From Oscillospiraceae bacterium (GTDB lineage: Bacteria; Bacillota; Clostridia; Saccharofermentanales; Saccharofermentanaceae): a stretch of 64,000 nt of DNA. The position numbers and the translations under genes were made by a program. This document shows positions 41,670 to 50,253 of this stretch, piece by piece. Under the pieces are notes generated by a model. That model was not told where the DNA came from, made no database searches, and saw nothing but the letters and a program-made list of their open reading frames with translations. Numbering within the stretch: the first letter of the stretch is position 1; each line of letters begins with the position of its first letter. The DNA is taken from the NCBI GenBank assembly GCA_902764825.1, contig CACWXL010000005.1, positions 177,960 through 241,959 of the forward strand. Reading direction: 5' to 3'.

Positions 41670-43043
41670 TCAGAACGGTCTTGCCGTGCCGCAGTCAGGG
41701 CAGAATCTTGAAGTGATCCCGGCCTTGCCGCAGTTAGGGCAGTTCCAGGGTGCATCAGCAGGTGCAGCCTGAACAGGAACAGGAGCAGCCGGAGCAACAG
41801 GTGCTGCAGGAGCGCCGCCGGCAACAGGAGCTACCGGTGCAGGTGCAACAGGAACTGAGCCGGGAGCAGGTGCTGTAGCACCGGAAACGCCGCCGGCGAC
41901 TACGTTGCCGAAGCCTTCGCCAACCTTCTGGGACTCGCCCATGATAGGTGCCATGGCGTCTCTTGTCATGTTGATGACGCCGCCCATTGCGCCCAAAGTA
42001 ACACCGAGGGAAGCAACATCGCCGATACCGCCGCCTGCGCCGCCGCCGTTGCCTGTGATGCCGTTCTGCATTGCTTCGAGGCCGACCTGACGTGCTGTCT
42101 CGTCTCTGTATGTGTAGCCCTTCATCTGCATCTCCTGAGCCTCTGCCTGAGCCTGCATTCTGTATGCGTCTGCTTCAGCCTGAGCCTTGATGCGGAGAGC
42201 GTCAGCTTCACCCTGTGCGCTTACTGCCTTGAGCTGTGCTTCTGTCTGGGCTTCGACGATCTTTCTCTGCTGTGCAGCTTCTGCCTCAGCCTTCTTAACT
42301 TCCTCTTCACGGACCTTAAGAGTCTTGTCGGCGAACTGCTGCTTAAGACGTACGAAGTTCGGATCGTCATCGGGTGTGACGATGGAGGTTACGTAGAACT
42401 CGGGCATCGTGAGACCGTATTCGTCCAGAGTATCGTTGATATCGAGCATGAGCTTTGCAGAAAGAACATCAAGATATGCGTCGATCTCAAGGATGTTGAG
42501 GTTCTCTTCCTTAATGATGCGGGCAAGGTTTGCCTTGACCTTGTTGATGATCAGGGCCTTGAACATGCCTGTGCCGTAGGACTTGCCTTCGCCTGTAACG
42601 TCGCTCTGAAGGAGACCGTCAGTGGTGCCGACGAGCTTTAAGATCAGCTTGGCCGGATCAGTAACTCTCATGTTGAAGTTACCGGATGCGCCGATCTCTA
42701 CGTGGAGTCCGGATGCGGGATCAAAGAGTCTTACCTTGCTGTCTGTGCCCCATCTGATACCCATCTGGGTAACCATGTTGATGAAGTAGACTTCGCAGTG
42801 GAAAACATTGATGCCGCCTGTACCAAGCTTCATGTAGTCACGAACCTTGGGGATGTTGTTCGTAACAAGCGTGTGTCTGCCTGCCTTGAACTGATCGAAG
42901 ATCTTACCGTCACGGAAGAATAAAGCTTCCTGGGTCTCATGGACGATCAGCTGGGAGCCGATCGTAAAATCTTCTTTCTCGTGCTTGTGTGCGAGGACTT
43001 CATTACTGCCTTCGTACTTGATTACACTAATAGCTTCAACCAT
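41670..43043 (-). CDS. SPFH/band-7 protein with C-terminal zinc ribbon
   Basis: 457 residues. Residues ~1-215 form an SPFH (virion-core/YdjI-type) domain: EALFFRDGKIFDQFKAGRHT, GIRWGTDSKVRLFDP, LSAKLMLDINDTLDEYGLTM. Residues ~230-310 are a long coiled coil rich in A, E and Q, typical for SPFH oligomerisation. A glycine-rich stretch and an Ala/Pro/Val linker (about 375-430) lead to a C-terminal zinc ribbon CPNCG/CPDCG. No membrane helix is seen, so it is cytoplasmic or peripheral. SPFH proteins form cage-like scaffolds on membranes. It follows, 18 nt downstream, a zinc-ribbon/TPR membrane protein, its likely partner. Confidence 0.85.
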   Translation of the reverse strand: MVEAISVIKYEGSNEVLAHKHEKEDFTIGSQLIVHETQEALFFRDGKIFDQFKAGRHTLVTNNIPKVRDYMKLGTGGINVFHCEVYFINMVTQMGIRWGTDSKVRLFDPASGLHVEIGASGNFNMRVTDPAKLILKLVGTTDGLLQSDVTGEGKSYGTGMFKALIINKVKANLARIIKEENLNILEIDAYLDVLSAKLMLDINDTLDEYGLTMPEFYVTSIVTPDDDPNFVRLKQQFADKTLKVREEEVKKAEAEAAQQRKIVEAQTEAQLKAVSAQGEADALRIKAQAEADAYRMQAQAEAQEMQMKGYTYRDETARQVGLEAMQNGITGNGGGAGGGIGDVASLGVTLGAMGGVINMTRDAMAPIMGESQKVGEGFGNVVAGGVSGATAPAPGSVPVAPAPVAPVAGGAPAAPVAPAAPVPVQAAPADAPWNCPNCGKAGITSRFCPDCGTARPF

Positions 43044-43061
43044 TTCTGCAATCTCCCTTTC

Positions 43062-43886
43062 TTAATTCTTTTTATTCGTAAATGCCGATAATTGTTCTGT
43101 TGTTAACGCGAAAAGAATGAACAGCGCGATCGGTGCTCCTATTGCGGCTATTACCGAGATCCAGGTCGGCACATGGAATGCATATTCCAGGATGGAGAAA
43201 ACGATGACCGGTCCTGCAGCGAGGAACGACAGTATCTTGATTATGATCTCTATCACGCCGCCTCTGTAGAGGACATATCCCAATCCCGCTGAACCTAAAA
43301 GAAACAGCAGGATGCATACAGCCCACGGCCAGTGGCAGACTTCGCGGAAGAATAATCCTACGGCTGCCGGAAGCGGCAAGCTGAATACGACATCCCAGGG
43401 GATATCCTTCTTGCGCTTTTTCTCGATCTCCTCTTTGCAGATCTCGATCATGGCATCGGCATTTCTGAAGTCCTTGACCTTAGTCAATGTCGAAAGAGCG
43501 CTGTTGTAAGAGCCCTTGTCGAAATAGCCTTTGCCCTTGGCGTAGACTGCAAGAAGATCTGCCTTCTTCTGTCCTTCTTCACAGATCCTTATAAGATCTG
43601 AAGAGATCGGATCATTAAACTTCGTGCATTCGATAACACACGTCTTGTAGAGAAGCTTGGCTTCGTTTGCTGAAGCAGCCTTGTTCTCACTCTCGACAAT
43701 GTCGTTTGCTTTGGTGATATTCGCGATTATCCTCTGGTACTTCGCATAGTCAGGATAGAGGTCTGCAATAGACCATCTGTTCCCGCAGTTTGCGCAGTAT
43801 GAAGTACCGTTGATATAGTCGTTGACTATGTCACCGCCACAGACTTTGCACTTTAAAGAGACCGGAGTAATGTTGATTTCTGCCAT
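43062..43886 (-). CDS. Zinc-ribbon, TPR-like membrane protein partnered with SPFH
   Basis: 274 residues. Zinc ribbon CKVCGGDIV/CANCGNRWSI (about 13-40), helical repeats resembling TPR (about 50-150; AKGYFDKGSYNSALSTLTKV-type pattern, KGKGYFDKGSYNSALSTL), then four membrane helices (about 160-265). Function unknown. It is the first gene of the two-gene SPFH operon, so it may anchor the SPFH scaffold to the membrane. Upstream is a 178-nt gap with a terminator for the next gene. Confidence 0.62.
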   Translation of the reverse strand: MAEINITPVSLKCKVCGGDIVNDYINGTSYCANCGNRWSIADLYPDYAKYQRIIANITKANDIVESENKAASANEAKLLYKTCVIECTKFNDPISSDLIRICEEGQKKADLLAVYAKGKGYFDKGSYNSALSTLTKVKDFRNADAMIEICKEEIEKKRKKDIPWDVVFSLPLPAAVGLFFREVCHWPWAVCILLFLLGSAGLGYVLYRGGVIEIIIKILSFLAAGPVIVFSILEYAFHVPTWISVIAAIGAPIALFILFALTTEQLSAFTNKKN

Positions 43887-44010
43887 TATCTAATCCCTAC
43901 CCTCATTCCAAGCGTACCGCGTGCTACGTCGCGCCCAAAATGGATTATATCAAATATTTTTAGCGTCTGCGATATATAGTGGTGAAAAACAGCGCTGCAG
44001 ACAATAAAAA

Positions 44011-44037
44011 CGGCGGAAAGCCTTATGCCTTCCGCCG
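44011..44037 (-). terminator. intrinsic terminator
   Basis: CGGCGGAA (44011-44018) pairs with TTCCGCCG (44030-44037), extended by a few inner pairs; on the minus strand TTTTTATTG follows. It terminates the gene at 44065-44943. Confidence 0.75.
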
Positions 44038-44064
44038 CGTGAATACTTATTTGTTCTCTAAGAC

Positions 44065-44943
44065 TTAGAAGAAGCCTGCAACATATCCGACGATCGTAAT
44101 ACAGATTACGAAGACGAATGCATACTTGTTGCCCTTGATCTTCGTCTCGGCACGCATGCCTTCGAAGAGCATTATGAGGTAATAAGCATAAGCTGCTACT
44201 GAGAAGATAGATCCGAATCTTACATAAGGGATGAGGTTGAAGATAGGAACCAGAACATCACTTACGATATATGCGGGAGCTACTGCCAAAGAAGCGATGG
44301 CAAGAAGTCTGGGGAAAGACGCCTTCTCCTTGAGGATAATGCCTGCAAGCGTGAAGACACCTGCCATACCGAAAGTACGTGCGGCATAATAAATGAACGG
44401 GAAAACGCTGTATTTAACGATCTGGAGAGCGATCTCGCCTGCGCCGTAAAGTTCTCTGAAAGTTCTGCTGCTTAATTCAGACTTATATCTTGCAAGACGG
44501 ATCAAATATAAAGGTATGTCAATGCATGCACTGACTACACTGATAATTACGACTACGATAGCAGCAAGGATGATCGCGTTGCCGATCTTCTCATACTCGG
44601 GGGCAATCTCAGCAGGACCTGTAAGAGGATGAGTAGCAGCCTTGATGATATTCTTGAAATGCTGACCGAAAGGAAGCATTGAAGAAGGTTCCTTGGGCTG
44701 AGCTGCAGGAGCTTCGGGTGCAGCAGGAGCTACAGGAGCTGCATCAGGTGCAGCAGTTGCTGCTTCAGCTGCGGGAGCTTCAGGAGCTGCCTCGGGAGCA
44801 GGTTCAGCAGGAGCTGCTTCGGCTGCAGGAGCCGCTTCGGCTACGGGTGCTGCTTCAGTTGCAGCTGCTGCGAGTGACATACCGCATCCACCACAAAAAG
44901 CTACACCATCGGGATTCTCTTTTCCGCAATTAGGACAAAACAT
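44065..44943 (-). CDS. Zinc-ribbon, YIP1-like membrane protein with Ala/Pro/Glu linker
   Basis: 292 residues. Zinc ribbon CPNCGKENPDG/CGGCG (about 3-22), a low-complexity Ala/Pro/Glu linker (about 25-85), then five membrane helices (about 115-290) with a YIP1-like layout (FPFIYYAARTFGMAGVFTL). No enzymatic motif. I chose the ATG at 44943 because AGGA sits 8 nt upstream and the zinc ribbon begins at once. It is a single gene with its own terminator. Confidence 0.65.
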   Translation of the reverse strand: MFCPNCGKENPDGVAFCGGCGMSLAAAATEAAPVAEAAPAAEAAPAEPAPEAAPEAPAAEAATAAPDAAPVAPAAPEAPAAQPKEPSSMLPFGQHFKNIIKAATHPLTGPAEIAPEYEKIGNAIILAAIVVVIISVVSACIDIPLYLIRLARYKSELSSRTFRELYGAGEIALQIVKYSVFPFIYYAARTFGMAGVFTLAGIILKEKASFPRLLAIASLAVAPAYIVSDVLVPIFNLIPYVRFGSIFSVAAYAYYLIMLFEGMRAETKIKGNKYAFVFVICITIVGYVAGFF

Positions 44944-45065
44944 TTTTCGTATCCTTTCCTCGGGCATGAAACCCGATCAACGTGATATGTTAATTGTAAC
45001 ACACGTGTTCTCATAAAAAGTCAATAAAAATAAGACTTTAAATATGTTCTTTTGCATATAGAAAA

Positions 45066-45091
45066 AGGGCTGTCCAAGCCGGGACAGCCCT
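45066..45091 (-). terminator. intrinsic terminator of the sigma/anti-sigma operon
   Basis: A perfect 10-bp stem AGGGCTGTCC (45066-45075) / GGACAGCCCT (45082-45091) with a 6-nt loop, then TTTTTC on the minus strand, 28 nt after the stop codon. Confidence 0.8.
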
Positions 45092-45118
45092 GTTTGATCA
45101 ATTTGTTCTTATCGAACC

Positions 45119-46111
45119 TTACAGCACGTCGATCAGACCATAGAGCACATCGGGCGTGACTGTGTCAGAGAATACTATGAGATACTTAAATCCGTTCTTC
45201 TTGAATACTGCCGCATTGACCTTGTCGGTGGTCTCGTTCTTTCCGAGCTTCGGGACATTGCCGAAAGGAACATAATAGAGCTCTACAGCTAATCCTCCGG
45301 GAGTTGTTCCGGCAACTGCTACGCTCTTATTGGAAGGGAATACCTTCTTAAGTACGTCAGCTTCCTCGGATGCGGTGACGATTATCAGCTTTTCTCCGCC
45401 CTCGCCGAAGAATACTTCCTTGGTGCTTCCGTCAGCATATTTGCCTGAGCCTGTGCTCTCAAGATCGAACGGAATCTTCCTGCTTATCTTATCGATGCGC
45501 TCGTTGCCGATGCCCTGGCTGTAATCAACGTCTTCCTTATCTCCGGGAAGCCTGGTGGTGCTGTTCGGATTCAGGTTATAGGTGCCGGAAGATACCGCAT
45601 AATTCTTGTTGTCAATGTTAAGGGCCGGATTCTTGCCGGGAGCTTTATCCTCCGGTGTTTCAGCTTCCGTATCCGCAGCAGCGCCATCAGCGACTGTCGT
45701 CGTTGCCTCATAGACATCTCCGCCGTTGGCCCCGATCGCGGAATCTATCTGATCGTTGACCATGGCAACTTCACTGTTATGCTCTTTTACCTGAGTTCCT
45801 GCGGCTTTAGCCTTTGTCAGATAAGCATTAATGAATAAAACCGCTCCGATGACAACGATAAGACCTGCAGCGATCGAAGTGATGAGCGCAACAGGTATCC
45901 TGCGCGCCTTCTTTCTGACGGGCTCACCGGAATCATCCGGCTCATTATCTGTTTCCGGAATATCTTCTGATCTTATATCTGTGAGGTCTGTAACTGCAGC
46001 GCCTCCGTCCTGATCCTTGATAGCTTTGGAGACAGCACTCATGATCCTGGACTTCATCTCAGGATCTACAGTTACATTGCTCATGATTTCGTTATACTTA
46101 TTCAAAATCAT
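45119..46111 (-). CDS. Anti-sigma-factor-like single-pass membrane protein
   Basis: 330 residues. A cytoplasmic N-terminus (about 1-70; SRIMSAVSKAIKD), one helix (about 73-93), and an outer region with an acidic Thr/Ala linker and a DUF4367-like beta C-terminus (SRKIPFDLESTGSGKYADGS, VAVAGTTPGGLAVELYYVPF). It overlaps the ECF sigma gene by 14 nt, the classic place for its anti-sigma factor, though I see no zinc-binding HxxxCxxC motif. The ATG at 46111 is only 3 nt from AGGAGG; a TTG two codons in (46105) would have a better spacing of 9. The post-helix stretch TQVKEHNSEVAMVNDQIDSA resembles that in the DUF4349 protein at the left edge. Confidence 0.7.
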   Translation of the reverse strand: MILNKYNEIMSNVTVDPEMKSRIMSAVSKAIKDQDGGAAVTDLTDIRSEDIPETDNEPDDSGEPVRKKARRIPVALITSIAAGLIVVIGAVLFINAYLTKAKAAGTQVKEHNSEVAMVNDQIDSAIGANGGDVYEATTTVADGAAADTEAETPEDKAPGKNPALNIDNKNYAVSSGTYNLNPNSTTRLPGDKEDVDYSQGIGNERIDKISRKIPFDLESTGSGKYADGSTKEVFFGEGGEKLIIVTASEEADVLKKVFPSNKSVAVAGTTPGGLAVELYYVPFGNVPKLGKNETTDKVNAAVFKKNGFKYLIVFSDTVTPDVLYGLIDVL

Positions 46112-46766
46112 TTGCCTCCTTCAGCATCTCTCTCAGTCTGTCTCTGGCACGCTTCAGATCTGAGCGTACCGTTGCTTCGCGCCTTCCCGTGATCTGTGCG
46201 ATCTCGGCTGTCGAATATCCTTCCTGATAGAAAAGGTGTATTGCTTCACGCTGATGGACAGGCAGAGCCCTTACCGCGTCCCAGATGGCTTTGTATTCAT
46301 CGCCCTTATCCAGGTCCTCCTGTACTTCGCCGGCGATCTCTTCGTTGAGTTCCAGCGTGTCGCGTACACGGTTGTAGTCTATGCGGTTCTTTGCAAGATT
46401 CGATGCAACTCTCATGAGCCATGCTTTCCTGTGTGCTTCGCTCTCGAAAACAGGTCTCACGGTTACGAACTTGATCATCGTCTCCTGTAAGATATCCTCC
46501 GCGTCCTCAATGTTGTGAAGGTAAGAGAGTGCAAGACGAAGGATCGAATTACCTATCGTGCTTAATATCTCTTCCGCTTCCTTTTCTATCTCCTCGTCAC
46601 TCTTCCTGTCATTCTCTGAGGCCTCTTTGTCATAGAGGTCTTCTTCGGATGCATTGATGATCTCGAACTGTTCTTCGAGATCGCTGTCATCCGAATCCGA
46701 GAACGCCATAAGCAGAATGGCGAGCCTTCGCAAAAGCGGCAGATTGGCTTCGTAAGTAAATTCCAT
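46098..46766 (-). CDS. ECF RNA polymerase sigma factor
   Basis: 222 residues. An unusual acidic N-terminal extension (about 20-65) precedes region 2 (LALSYLHNIEDAEDILQETM, about 80-100; then KAWLMRVASNLAKNRID) and region 4 (LPVHQREAIHLFYQEGYSTA then ITGRREATVRSDLKRARDRL). It should direct RNA polymerase to a stress regulon, controlled by the membrane protein encoded next, which overlaps it by 14 nt. An inverted repeat at 46873-46902 lies about 105 nt upstream in the divergent promoter region. Confidence 0.88.
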   Translation of the reverse strand: MEFTYEANLPLLRRLAILLMAFSDSDDSDLEEQFEIINASEEDLYDKEASENDRKSDEEIEKEAEEILSTIGNSILRLALSYLHNIEDAEDILQETMIKFVTVRPVFESEAHRKAWLMRVASNLAKNRIDYNRVRDTLELNEEIAGEVQEDLDKGDEYKAIWDAVRALPVHQREAIHLFYQEGYSTAEIAQITGRREATVRSDLKRARDRLREMLKEANDFE

Positions 46767-46872
46767 TTATTCCTTCGGTGTCATCTCCGCTTTCACCCTG
46801 AATACAGACGAAGCGGAGGAAATGTTGCAGTTAAATTATATCAATGAAATAAATCAAATCAAATTGCTAATT

Positions 46873-46902
46873 GCCGTGTGCATAATATAAAATATGCACG
46901 GC
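46873..46902. repeat. inverted repeat over a -10-like core in a divergent promoter region
   Basis: GCCGTG-TG-CATA (46873-46884) and TATGCACGGC (46893-46902) are inverted copies, with a 2-nt bulge, flanking ATATAAAA. It lies 26 nt before the tcdA start and about 105 nt before the sigma gene start on the other strand. It is a possible operator. Confidence 0.45.
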
Positions 46903-46927
46903 GATTACATTTGGGGGCGATCTTAAT

Positions 46928-47659
46928 ATGGATTCCGGATTCGAAAGAGAAGTACTTCTTATAGGTCAAGAAAAAGTAAACCGTCTGGCAAACGCAAAAG
47001 TCCTGCTCTTCGGCGTGGGCGGCGTCGGCGGATACACTGCCGAATGCCTTGCGAGAGCCGGCATCGGACATATCACCCTGGTCGATTCCGACAAGGTCGA
47101 CATCACCAACATCAACCGTCAGATCCTGGCACTTCATTCAACCGTCGGAAAGTATAAGGTCGACGTCTGCAGGGAACGCATCCTCGACATCAATCCTGAC
47201 TGCGAAGTCATTACGAAGCAGCTCTTCTACCTTCCCGAGACCGCCGGAGAATTCAATTTCTATGAATACGATTACATCGCTGACTGCATCGACACTGTAG
47301 CCGCAAAGATCGACATAATCTGCCGTGCCAAAGAATGCGGCACTCCGGTCATAAGCGCGATGGGTGCCGGAGGCAAGCTCGATCCTTCCGCTTTCAAGGC
47401 CGCCGACATCTCCAAAACGGAGTATTGTCCGCTCGCAAAAGTCATGCGCAGGGAGTTAAGGAAAAAGGGCATCAATCACTTAAAGGTCGTTTATTCGCCC
47501 GAGAGCCCCATCCCTCCCGAAGAAGGCAGAAAGCCCGGCACGATCTCTTTCGTTCCCGCCTCATGCGGCATCATCCTGGCAGGCGAACTGATCAATGACC
47601 TTCTGGCAGAAGACATCAGCGGTAATTCCGGTAATCCTGGAGAATTAATATTTATTTAA
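46928..47659 (+). CDS. tcdA: tRNA threonylcarbamoyladenosine dehydratase
   Basis: 243 residues of the ThiF/E1-like family. The nucleotide loop is LFGVGGVGGYTAECLARAGI, followed by LVDSDKVDITNINRQILAL (the DxxxxNxxRQ block) and the DCIDTVAAKIDIICRA helix. The pattern and length fit TcdA/CsdL, which adenylates and cyclises t6A37 in tRNA to ct6A. MGAGGKLDPSAFKAADISKT and a C-terminal VPASCGIILAGELINDL are also characteristic. GGGGG lies 10 nt before the ATG. It stands alone. Confidence 0.87.
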   Translation: MDSGFEREVLLIGQEKVNRLANAKVLLFGVGGVGGYTAECLARAGIGHITLVDSDKVDITNINRQILALHSTVGKYKVDVCRERILDINPDCEVITKQLFYLPETAGEFNFYEYDYIADCIDTVAAKIDIICRAKECGTPVISAMGAGGKLDPSAFKAADISKTEYCPLAKVMRRELRKKGINHLKVVYSPESPIPPEEGRKPGTISFVPASCGIILAGELINDLLAEDISGNSGNPGELIFI

Positions 47660-47706
47660 AATGCATGTAACACAATCCACACTATATACGTAGCATAATA
47701 AGGCAT

Positions 47707-49545
47707 ATGAGAAAAAACAGTGGCAGAATGTTTATCCAGAACGATGCGGTCTATGTCGCAGTCGTTTTCGTGAGCGTAATCCTCTTTATCGGTCTTATCG
47801 CTCTCCAGATCTTCTCCGGAATACATGCGACCAGGATCTTCGTCGGAGTCGCTTTGATGTTCCTGTCTTTTGCCATGAATGTTTTCGAAGGCAAGTTCGG
47901 ATTCTATATCGCATATACTCTTAACTTCGTCCAGTTCATGATCTACACATATGAATACGTCATGATGCAGAATGAATCAGCTCCGATCCTTCTCGCAATG
48001 ACATTCGTTACCATGGTCATCAACATGATCCTGCAGTACTACGTCATCAAGCTCGCTGCTAAGATCAAAGGCATTGAAGATGCCAAGCGTGACGAGCGCG
48101 GCAAAGCTATCCGCAAAGAACTCGAAGACCAGATGTTCTCCCGTACGAGCCTCATCGTCAACTACGAGGCAATGGGCAGCAATCAGGGATTGAGCGAAGC
48201 CATCGGAAGGAACCTCAATTCATCCATCGATCCTCTGACAACACTCCCCGGACGTGACGCGATCACGGAGCGCGCTTATAAGCTCATAAGAGAAGACATC
48301 TCCAACATGCGCGAGAGCGATAATCCCGATCAGGTCTGCCGTCCTTTTACGGTTATCTATCTGGCGTTGGATCATTTCGATGTAATAACAAGATCCATCG
48401 GACATAAATCAATGGACCTCTTCATACAGAGCATGGCGCACCGTCTCCGTGAAGCTGCCGATCCTACGGATATGGTGGCAAGGATCGACGATGCCGACTT
48501 CGTTATCCTTTTCAGGAGAAGCCTTACACCCGAAGCGGAGAAAAAGTATGCCGACAAACTCGTAAAGGAAGCCGGAAGAGCCTTTGCTGCGGGAATTGAT
48601 TCGATGAACGCATCGATCTTTTACGGCACTTCGCATTACCCTTCAGACTCACGTCACGGCGGCGAACTTATCGCCATTGCAGAAGAGCGCATGAGCAAGG
48701 CTGCGGCCGTTGCGGCAGGCGCTCCTGAAGATGACGCGGACACAGAGCCGCTCCCGGGCGAAGAGATCTTCAAGGGCAAGAGCAAAGATGAGATCATCGC
48801 TGTTTTCGAGCGCGCGATAACAGACGGAAGCCTCCACATGGCATACCAGCCCTGCTTCACGGCAGACAGGAAGCTCACGGGCTTCGAAGCTTTCTTAAGA
48901 TTCGAGAAGAACGGCGTCTCAATCCCGCCCCAGGTATTCCTTGCAGCGTCGGAGAATGCAGGCTACATGCGCCGCGTCGGAAGCTTCTCTCTGGAAAACT
49001 CACTCGGCACTCTCGCCTATATCAACAAGATCGATCCCAATCTCACGATGAACATCAACATCTCGAATTACCAGCTCCGCGAGCCGGACTTCATCCAGGG
49101 ATTCCAGAATATCGTCTCCTCCACGGACTGCAACGTTAAGAACCTCATCCTTGACCTTCAGGAAGAGAGCCTCATCTCGAGCCTTGCGGATATCAGGATG
49201 ACTATAGAAGAGCTCGCTACGACGGGCGTCAAGATGGCTCTGGATAATTTCGGCAGAGGGTATTCATCTTTCAATGCGATCCCGCTGCTCCCCGTATCAG
49301 TCTTAAAGCTCGACGGCAATTTCACATCTGACCTTGCGACCGATCCTACGGTGCGCATCCTTACGCGTTCCGCGATAACGCTCATGCACGACATCGACAT
49401 CACGGTCACCGCCACGGGTGTCGGCCAGGAAGACCAGTTCGAGATCCTTGCGGGAAGCGGCTGTGACAGATTCCAGGGTCTTTTCTTAGGCCAGGCGATC
49501 TCCCCTGACGAGATCGAAGAGTTCATCTCAGTCCACTCAAAGTGA
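47707..49545 (+). CDS. 4TM-GGDEF-EAL protein with both catalytic sites degenerate
   Basis: 612 residues. Four membrane helices (about 13-125), a linker helix, a GGDEF domain (about 175-320) and an EAL domain (about 365-605). The GGDEF motif reads RIDDADFVILF, losing both glycines. In EAL, the signature is GFEAFLRF, the metal DD is DN in MALDNFGRGYSSF, and the catalytic glutamate in the loop corresponding to AEGVE is ATGVG. NISNYQL and LKLDGNF remain. It is probably a c-di-GMP-binding receptor (LapD-like in principle) rather than an enzyme. Monocistronic, 47 nt after tcdA. Confidence 0.85.
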   Translation: MRKNSGRMFIQNDAVYVAVVFVSVILFIGLIALQIFSGIHATRIFVGVALMFLSFAMNVFEGKFGFYIAYTLNFVQFMIYTYEYVMMQNESAPILLAMTFVTMVINMILQYYVIKLAAKIKGIEDAKRDERGKAIRKELEDQMFSRTSLIVNYEAMGSNQGLSEAIGRNLNSSIDPLTTLPGRDAITERAYKLIREDISNMRESDNPDQVCRPFTVIYLALDHFDVITRSIGHKSMDLFIQSMAHRLREAADPTDMVARIDDADFVILFRRSLTPEAEKKYADKLVKEAGRAFAAGIDSMNASIFYGTSHYPSDSRHGGELIAIAEERMSKAAAVAAGAPEDDADTEPLPGEEIFKGKSKDEIIAVFERAITDGSLHMAYQPCFTADRKLTGFEAFLRFEKNGVSIPPQVFLAASENAGYMRRVGSFSLENSLGTLAYINKIDPNLTMNINISNYQLREPDFIQGFQNIVSSTDCNVKNLILDLQEESLISSLADIRMTIEELATTGVKMALDNFGRGYSSFNAIPLLPVSVLKLDGNFTSDLATDPTVRILTRSAITLMHDIDITVTATGVGQEDQFEILAGSGCDRFQGLFLGQAISPDEIEEFISVHSK

Positions 49546-49574
49546 CATGTCTCATCCGGACGTTTTTACCTCTA

Positions 49575-49583
49575 TGCTATAAT
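49575..49583 (+). promoter_or_regulatory. extended -10 promoter for the ABC exporter
   Basis: TGCTATAAT, 31 nt before the ATG at 49615. AAGGAG (49597-49602) and TAGGG (49607-49610) follow as candidate ribosome binding sites. Confidence 0.55.
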
Positions 49584-49614
49584 CACTCTATCTGATAAGG
49601 AGTGCTAGGGATAT

Positions 49615-50253
49615 ATGGCTGATTCAATCGTAACTGTCGAGAAAGTCTCGCTCAAGTATAAGAAAACCGTCCTGACCGACGTCACCATAACAGCTCAGAA
49701 GGGCGAAGTTGTAGGCCTTCTGGGTCTCAACGGCTCAGGCAAATCGACTCTGCTCTCGGCAATAGCAGGCCTTAGGAAGACCCATTCCGGCACCATCAGG
49801 GTCGAAGGCAAGGCAGGCTTCGTCACACAGGAGAACGCCCTCATCGACGAGCTTTCCGCCATGGACAACCTCAAGATGTGGACGCCGTTGAGCAAGGCCG
49901 AGATCATGAAGGCTCTCACGGAGACCGAGCTCTCTATCCTCAAAGTAAACGACTTTATCGACCTTAAGGTAAAGCGCATGTCAGGCGGCATGAAGAAGCG
50001 CCTTGCCATAGCTTCCGTCCTTTTGAGCAAGCCCGACATCCTGCTCCTCGACGAGCCTCTGGCAGCACTCGACATTCCTGCCAAGAACGACATCATCAAG
50101 TTCATTGATTCCTTCAGAGCCAAGGGCGGAACAGTCTTTATCGCAAGCCACAGCGAAGAGATGTTTAAGCATTGCTCGAAAATATATCTCCTTAAGAACG
50201 GCGTATCAACGCTCCTTCCTTCAGGCATCTCTCCTGCGGAGGCCCTTGGATGA
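49615..50253 (+). CDS. ABC transporter ATP-binding protein
   Basis: 212 residues: Walker A GLNGSGKST (about 37-45), Q-loop GFVTQENALID, signature RMSGGMKKRLAIASVLL, Walker B DILLLDEPLAALD, switch IASHSEEMF. Short, with no accessory domain. It overlaps the first permease by 4 nt (ATGA). The three genes encode an ABC-2-type exporter of the NatA/CcmA group, perhaps for drug, lipid or Na+ export; substrate unknown. Confidence 0.88.
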   Translation: MADSIVTVEKVSLKYKKTVLTDVTITAQKGEVVGLLGLNGSGKSTLLSAIAGLRKTHSGTIRVEGKAGFVTQENALIDELSAMDNLKMWTPLSKAEIMKALTETELSILKVNDFIDLKVKRMSGGMKKRLAIASVLLSKPDILLLDEPLAALDIPAKNDIIKFIDSFRAKGGTVFIASHSEEMFKHCSKIYLLKNGVSTLLPSGISPAEALG

